Positions 30,001 through 32,813 of a stretch of 32,813 nucleotides of DNA are shown here, in pieces. Made by a program: the position numbers and the translations under genes. Under the pieces are notes generated by a model, which was not told the DNA's origin, ran no database searches, and was given only the letters and a program-made list of their open reading frames with translations. The stretch comes from Acanthaster planci (lineage: Eukaryota > Echinodermata > Asteroidea > Valvatida > Acanthasteridae). Positions within the stretch are counted from its first letter, which is position 1, and the number at the start of each line of letters is the position of its first letter. The stretch covers positions 126,001-158,813 of the forward strand of contig NW_019091555.1 of assembly GCF_001949145.1 (NCBI RefSeq). The letters are read 5' to 3'.

Positions 30001-31761
30001 ATTTAATAGTCACGCCATTGTTAATGCCAAATAAATCAGTGACGCATGACCGATGATCCGGCCAATCGGATGACGGCAGTTTATTCAGATGTTTTTATAG
30101 AGCCTCGTGTACCATTAATCTGTGGAAATGGGTTTTCAGTACGGCCCCCTAACAGGCCACAACAGTGGTATGAAATGAGTCAAATCGGCAACTAGAACAT
30201 TTCTTTTGTGAAAAGTCTTTTGAGAACTAAAATGCGAGTGTGGCCCTGCTTGTGTGTCAGTGTTCCTCTCCGTGACTGTCAATTGTCCCCATCCTCCATT
30301 TGTTACCTCACCCCAGGGCGGTTACTTCATTTGGGTGGAGCTTCCTGAGGGGGCAAAAGCTGCCGAGATCCTCAAGATCGCCAAGGAAGACTACAAGGTT
30401 GCCTTCCTGCCTGGCAATTTGTAAGTCTTTCCAGTGTAGGGTTTTTTTTGGTTTTGTTTCCTTTTTTTTTAATCAACCTGTCGGAAGCCCACGTTGCCAC
30501 ATTCTCAACGATGAGCATCCACAAAGTTTACGCACCCAAAGGTGAACTGGGGCCTGTCGAAAACTTGTCGGCTAGAGACATCGTTTTGGGTCATGGGGTC
30601 GACTTTGAGCAGTTGATTTTAAAAGCCATTGTTGTCTTTCTCCCTTGCATGAATTTTAACAGGTGAGAAATTCCCAAACTGGTTCTCCCCTAAAACAACA
30701 ATGTGTCCCCGCCCCCCTACCAAAGAGGGATCCTGACACCCTGTCTCTGTGGGAATCCCTCAGTCGCTGCCAAGGCTACAAAACAAATCACCCATGGCAT
30801 CATTTGAAACGCAGACTCTAGGAAATGCAGACCCATTGATCTCACTGAACTTTAGTTGGTGTCCACAGTACTGACAACTGAACGTAGACATTGGAATCAG
30901 TAGTCGGCACAAGAAGACAGGATTTATGGGAAGTCCTAAATGTCACATGACATTTTTACGAACCAGTGAGCCAGCTTTGTACATGTATTCCAAAAAGGCA
31001 AGGTTATTCATGAACAAAGCATCAGATCTCACGCCACTTAGCACATTTTCATAGCATGTATTAACCCTTTCGCACCGGGAGGCGGCTGTAGCCGCTGTAA
31101 AAATTGAGATCCTCAGCCCGCTTTTCAGCTATTATTCTCGGCCCACGCTCGAGCGAACACGGTGAAAGAAGGCAGACCCTGGCTCTTGTATATATGGTGA
31201 TTGGCCTTTGTGCGTAGCCCAGAAATGAAAAGACCGATTTTGCATCATAATCACCAGCTTTACAATAGTCCCCACTTTGAAAAGAGGCAAGGGGAATGTG
31301 GAAGGGTGAGTAGAGCCGCATGCCACCAAACAATCGGCCTTTTCACCGTGTAATTCAAAGCGTGCAGAGCACGCAGGGCCACAAACCGAGAATTTGCGGT
31401 TTGGCAGGTGGCCTTCATGGCCAAGCAAGGCTGGAATTCTTGGAGTAGGCTTTCGGGAAGAAATTTCCATCGTCAAGGGGTTAAGTTGGCATTCAGCCAC
31501 ACTGATGCTTTGAAATGACCTTCAATATGCCTCATTGTGAGCGTGCACTGTCTGAGTATCGAATCTTACTTGTTAGAAAATGAAAATTAACGTGCAGTCA
31601 AATGTCTTTTCTTGATTGTCTCTGTTTGTCCTTGCAGAGCCTCGCCCTGTGGCAACTTTAGCAACTGTTTGCGAATTTCCTTCAGTTACTATGGAGACGA
31701 CGACCTGCAGACTGCAGCCAAGGGTATCGCTGCGGCAACCAGGAAGCATCTGGGAAAGTAA
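20722..31761 (+). CDS. PLP-dependent class I/II aminotransferase (2-aminoadipate transaminase-like)
   Basis: Nine in-phase exons: 20722-21087, 23218-23336, 24299-24450, 26674-26835, 27751-28018, 28942-29056, 29567-29638, 30317-30420 and 31638-31761, giving 493 aa, or 434 aa from the inner ATG at 20899. Fold-type-I hallmarks, numbered from the first Met, are LQYG (Tyr135), GATQAM (170-175), HNPT (Asn258), CDDVY (Asp286, Tyr289), SFSK (Schiff-base Lys332), GLRLGW (Arg339) and NCLRISF (Arg465, carboxylate-binding position). The family includes yeast YER152C and prokaryotic 2-aminoadipate/valine-type transaminases. It transfers an amino group between an amino acid and a 2-oxo acid; the substrate cannot be read from sequence. 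The first 59 residues have six Arg and no Asp or Glu, typical of mitochondrial targeting. All catalytic residues are present, so it should be active. Confidence 0.93.
20899..20901 (+). promoter_or_regulatory. Alternative internal start codon with strong Kozak context
   Basis: GCCATGGC gives Met60 of the long form. Starting here would remove the whole presequence and make a cytosolic enzyme of 434 aa. Which start is used cannot be told from the sequence. Confidence 0.55.
21088..23217 (+). other. Aminotransferase intron 1
   Basis: 2130 bp. It holds CA-rich simple repeats near 22403 and 22576 and an imperfect foldback built around GGGGACCC (22435-22446 with 22548-22559). No exon is seen on either strand. 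Confidence 0.7.
22410..22590. repeat. Old imperfect foldback with GGGGACCC arms
   Basis: AACTGGGGACCC at 22435-22446 and GGGTCCCCAATT at 22548-22559 are inverted with one mismatch. Outward, TGTGTATTTGCCTGC resembles the complement of GAATGCAGAAACAAACTCACA. A (CA)n run lies at the right edge. It is probably a degenerate MITE. Confidence 0.45.
23218..23336 (+). CDS. Aminotransferase exon 2
   Basis: The acceptor is CCTTTAG and the donor GATGT|GTGAGT (chosen because it gives the phase needed by exon 3 and the better consensus). It encodes AEEALGDGDLLQYGNTGGDP and then LCRLELAKFL. LQYG followed by GDPxLR-like sequence is the substrate/cofactor loop typical of this subfamily. Confidence 0.92.
23337..24298 (+). 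other. Aminotransferase intron 2
   Basis: 962 bp, AT-rich, with a C10A8 tract at 23888-23905. No other feature is recognised. Confidence 0.7.
24299..24450 (+). CDS. Aminotransferase exon 3
   Basis: The acceptor is ACCTCCAG and the donor GCCG|GTGAGT. It encodes VQDLMLSGGATQAMAFLLTF, then AGDTVFVEDPTYF. GATQAM contributes to the PLP-phosphate site, and VEDPTYF is the conserved strand/turn after it. Confidence 0.95.
24451..26673 (+). other. Aminotransferase intron 3
   Basis: 2223 bp. It contains a short TTAGGG-like stretch near 25273, a CGTTCCCACTT direct repeat (about 25627 and 25712), and a GC-rich patch at 25770-25880 with a TGCGCATGCGC palindrome. No exon is recognised. Confidence 0.7.
25774..25784. 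promoter_or_regulatory. NRF1-type palindrome TGCGCATGCGC
   Basis: This matches the NRF1 core consensus and lies in a locally GC-rich patch that also holds TGACGTGACG near 25874. It could be an internal promoter or enhancer. It is a single motif match, so weak evidence. Confidence 0.25.
26674..26835 (+). CDS. Aminotransferase exon 4
   Basis: The acceptor is CCCTCCAG and the donor CACCAG|GTGATC. It encodes VPLEKDGINTEALEAKFKEF through AMFYAITVFHNPTTICYSP. HNPT carries the Asn (258) that contacts the PLP hydroxyl. The usual Gly of NPTG is Thr here. Confidence 0.93.
26836..27750 (+). other. Aminotransferase intron 4
   Basis: 915 bp, AT-rich, with no recognisable feature. Confidence 0.7.
27751..28018 (+). 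CDS. Aminotransferase exon 5: PLP-lysine exon
   Basis: The acceptor is AATAAACAG and the donor AAAATG|GTGAGT. It encodes EKCRRVVELARKYDILVVCD, then DVYNVL and ISCGSFSKFTGPGLRLGWFE. CDDVY provides the Asp (286) for the pyridine nitrogen and Tyr (289). Lys332 of SFSK is the Schiff-base lysine, and Arg339 contacts the phosphate. The exon ends with two bases of a codon completed by exon 6. Confidence 0.96.
28019..28430 (+). repeat. Minisatellite built from 5' splice-site units
   Basis: About sixteen units of 27-28 bp, starting exactly at the donor of exon 5. Units alternate between two types, one ending CCAGGATGTG and one ending TTCTAGGAAGAG, making a higher-order period of about 55 bp. Most open with GTGAGTTAA or GTGAGTTTA. 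The hexamer GTGAGT occurs eleven times, counting the real donor. The first units are the most diverged and the central ones the most alike. Confidence 0.92.
28431..28941 (+). other. Aminotransferase intron 5, right part
   Basis: Non-repetitive intron sequence after the minisatellite; nothing recognised. Confidence 0.65.
28942..29056 (+). CDS. Aminotransferase exon 6
   Basis: The acceptor is GATCCACAG and the donor TACTCG|GTGAGT. It encodes AYMVSGGNFNTFTSGLMGSA, then LRKTYS. SGGNFNxFTSG is characteristic of this aminotransferase subfamily. Confidence 0.94.
29433..29505 (-). pseudogene. tRNA-like sequence (SINE head or tRNA pseudogene) in intron 6
   Basis: The minus strand folds as a 73-nt tRNA shape. 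The acceptor GGCTGGG/TCCAGTC has G-U pairs, the D arm is GCTC/GAGC with A box TAGCTCAGTCGG, and the T arm GCGGG-TTCAAAT-CCCGC is perfect. The anticodon arm pairs poorly (CTGGT with TCTGG) and position 33 is C, not T, so no reliable anticodon can be given. No T-run follows closely. It has the look of a tRNA-derived SINE or decayed tRNA. Confidence 0.7.
29567..29638 (+). CDS. Aminotransferase exon 7
   Basis: The acceptor is CGCACCACAG and the donor CCCATG|GTGAGT. It is 72 nt, phase 0 at both ends, encoding ASARALWKTLQAELPEGSRV and AEPM. It continues the small-domain helix and leads directly to GGYFIW in exon 8, as in homologues. Confidence 0.9.
29639..30316 (+). other. Aminotransferase intron 7
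   Basis: 678 bp with a T-run near 29803; nothing else recognised. Confidence 0.65.
30317..30420 (+). CDS. Aminotransferase exon 8
   Basis: The acceptor is TCACCCCAG and the donor AATTT|GTAAGT. It encodes GGYFIWVELPEGAKAAEILK and DYKVAFLPGNL. GGYFIWVxLP is the conserved start of the C-terminal small domain, and FLPG is the following strand. Confidence 0.95.
30421..31637 (+). other. Aminotransferase intron 8
   Basis: 1217 bp. Its right half is occupied by a TTAA-flanked element (31061-31484). The rest shows no feature. Confidence 0.65.
31061..31484. mobile_element. TTAA-flanked, piggyBac-type non-autonomous element
   Basis: TTAA at 31061-31064 is followed by CCCTTTCGCACCGG, and at the right end CGTCAAGGGG is followed by TTAA at 31481-31484. 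The ends are weakly inverted (CCCTTT against CCCCTT when complemented). An inner inverted pair is ACACGGTGAAA near 31157 and TTTTCACCGTGT near 31340. TTAA target duplication and CCC(T/C)TT termini are piggyBac traits. There is no transposase frame, so it would be a MITE. Confidence 0.6.
31638..31761 (+). CDS. Aminotransferase exon 9 and stop
   Basis: The acceptor is GTCCTTGCAG. It encodes ASPCGNFSNCLRISFSYYGD, then a final helix ending RKHLGK and TAA. Arg465 in NCLRISF is the carboxylate-binding arginine position of the family. Confidence 0.95.
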
Positions 31762-32813
31762 TCAGCTTTTCATTGTAAGCCTGTTTGGCAAAAACAAATG
31801 CTATTTTTTATTAGAAACCATGTTAATGGGGGAGCGATTTGGGAAAGTCCATTTGACTTGGAAAATTTTAATAATCACTATACCTCTTTTCTTTTCCTGC
31901 AAAAACTTCAGGTAAATGTTTGTGATTGGAGACTTGTTTGGCAAGCAGAAAGATCAAGTAGGGTTCAAAGTTCACAATACAGTGCAACGCCGCTGTAATA
32001 AAATTGAGGGGGTCCACACAGCATGGTCGGCAAAGCATTGGTTCACAATTGCAATTTTCAGATGCACCTGGTGCTATCCCGTTCACATATTTGGCAGCCT
32101 GCCTTGCGACATTTTCTGGCTGAGAATGTTGGGCGACACTTCCAACACACACCAAAATTTCAACTAAAAATAAATGATCATTTCCCACCTGTTGGGTAGC
32201 TCTCTATCGGAGTCAAATCACCCACTGAGATAAAGGTGTCCATGATTTTCTTGTGCGTCTTTGCTTAAAAATCGCATGCAACATGCAGTATGGTTGAACA
32301 GATAGACAGGCCAGGAAATATTCTACAGCACGGAAGTCGCAAAAAAAGTACATGATGGCCATCGGCAACATCATGAATCTGCAAGCATTGTTGATCATGA
32401 TTGGAACTAGCAATATATTTAAGGAAAATTTCTGCAAGTCGCAGAACTATGTGCTTGGGTATATTCTGTTTTGATGGCCTTTTTTCTATCTAAAGATCCT
32501 TGCCTCTATTGTGATAATAAGAAGCAAGATTTTCTATGTCAGAGTTACACATGTTGCATATGCATGTACTCTGTGGCCGAACAACATGGCTGCCCATGCA
32601 GACATGCATGATTCGTACCCACAAACTAGTCTAGACGGACTGCACTGCCTCAGTGTTGACCATTGTTCCTTTGCGAGTAGGATTTTCTCAGGTCATAATA
32701 ATCAGAACTAACAATATTTCTTTTATATTTAAGCAAATTTTCATTGTTCATTAAAAGTGCTTGGTAAATTCGGGTGGCTGAGGGTAAGATTTGAATTCCT
32801 GATTATTTGGTGT
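31762..32813 (+). other. Aminotransferase 3' region
   Basis: No further coding sequence. AATAAA hexamers occur at 31997-32002 and 32169-32174, the first 236 bp past the stop. Either could serve for polyadenylation. The rest to the window end has no recognised feature. Confidence 0.5.
31997..32002 (+). terminator. Candidate polyadenylation signal AATAAA
   Basis: First canonical AATAAA after the aminotransferase stop, followed by a G-rich stretch. It is a plausible cleavage signal, with a second hexamer at 32169 as an alternative. Confidence 0.4.

Overview
This is a window of animal nuclear DNA, not bacterial: split genes with GT-AG introns, two tRNA-type sequences, a broken non-LTR retrotransposon, many small inverted-repeat elements, and a run of N (7529-7786) marking a draft-assembly gap. 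The protein families, a PRDM12 orthologue with a 20-residue-class near-identity stretch to the vertebrate protein and a YER152C/2-aminoadipate-transaminase-like enzyme, suggest an invertebrate. A lancelet is my first guess, with echinoderm, hemichordate or another marine invertebrate possible. The species cannot be fixed from the sequence alone.

Layout. 1-5975: no gene I can support; GC-rich patches, microsatellites and one copy of a dispersed repeat. About 5978-9990, minus strand: a nearly complete but decayed CR1/L2/Jockey-type LINE (endonuclease, linker, reverse transcriptase). It is interrupted by a 146-bp inverted-repeat element (7312-7457) and by a tRNA-derived sequence that coincides with the N gap. 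10458-14381, plus strand: five exons of a PRDM12 orthologue (PR/SET domain followed by three C2H2 zinc fingers); the N-terminal exon or exons are not visible. 14382-20035: probable PRDM12 3' region and intergenic DNA with several hairpin or MITE-like elements. 20036-20108: a good tRNA-Ile(AAT) gene with a T-run terminator. 20722-31761, plus strand: nine exons of a fold-type-I PLP aminotransferase, with a mitochondrial-type presequence and a second, strongly placed internal start. Its introns hold a tRNA-like SINE or pseudogene, a donor-like minisatellite and a TTAA-flanked piggyBac-type element. 31762-32813: 3' region.

The two protein genes have no evident functional link: one is a neural transcriptional regulator family and the other a metabolic enzyme. 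The exon models are supported by phase: all junctions keep frame, the aminotransferase exons sum to 1482 nt (494 codons including the stop), and the five PRDM12 exons sum to 849 nt after a 2-nt incoming codon remainder.

The most unusual structure is the minisatellite at 28019-28430. It begins exactly at an authentic 5' splice site and repeats that donor hexamer GTGAGT eleven times in alternating 27/28-bp units. I found no evidence of a previously undescribed multi-gene system.
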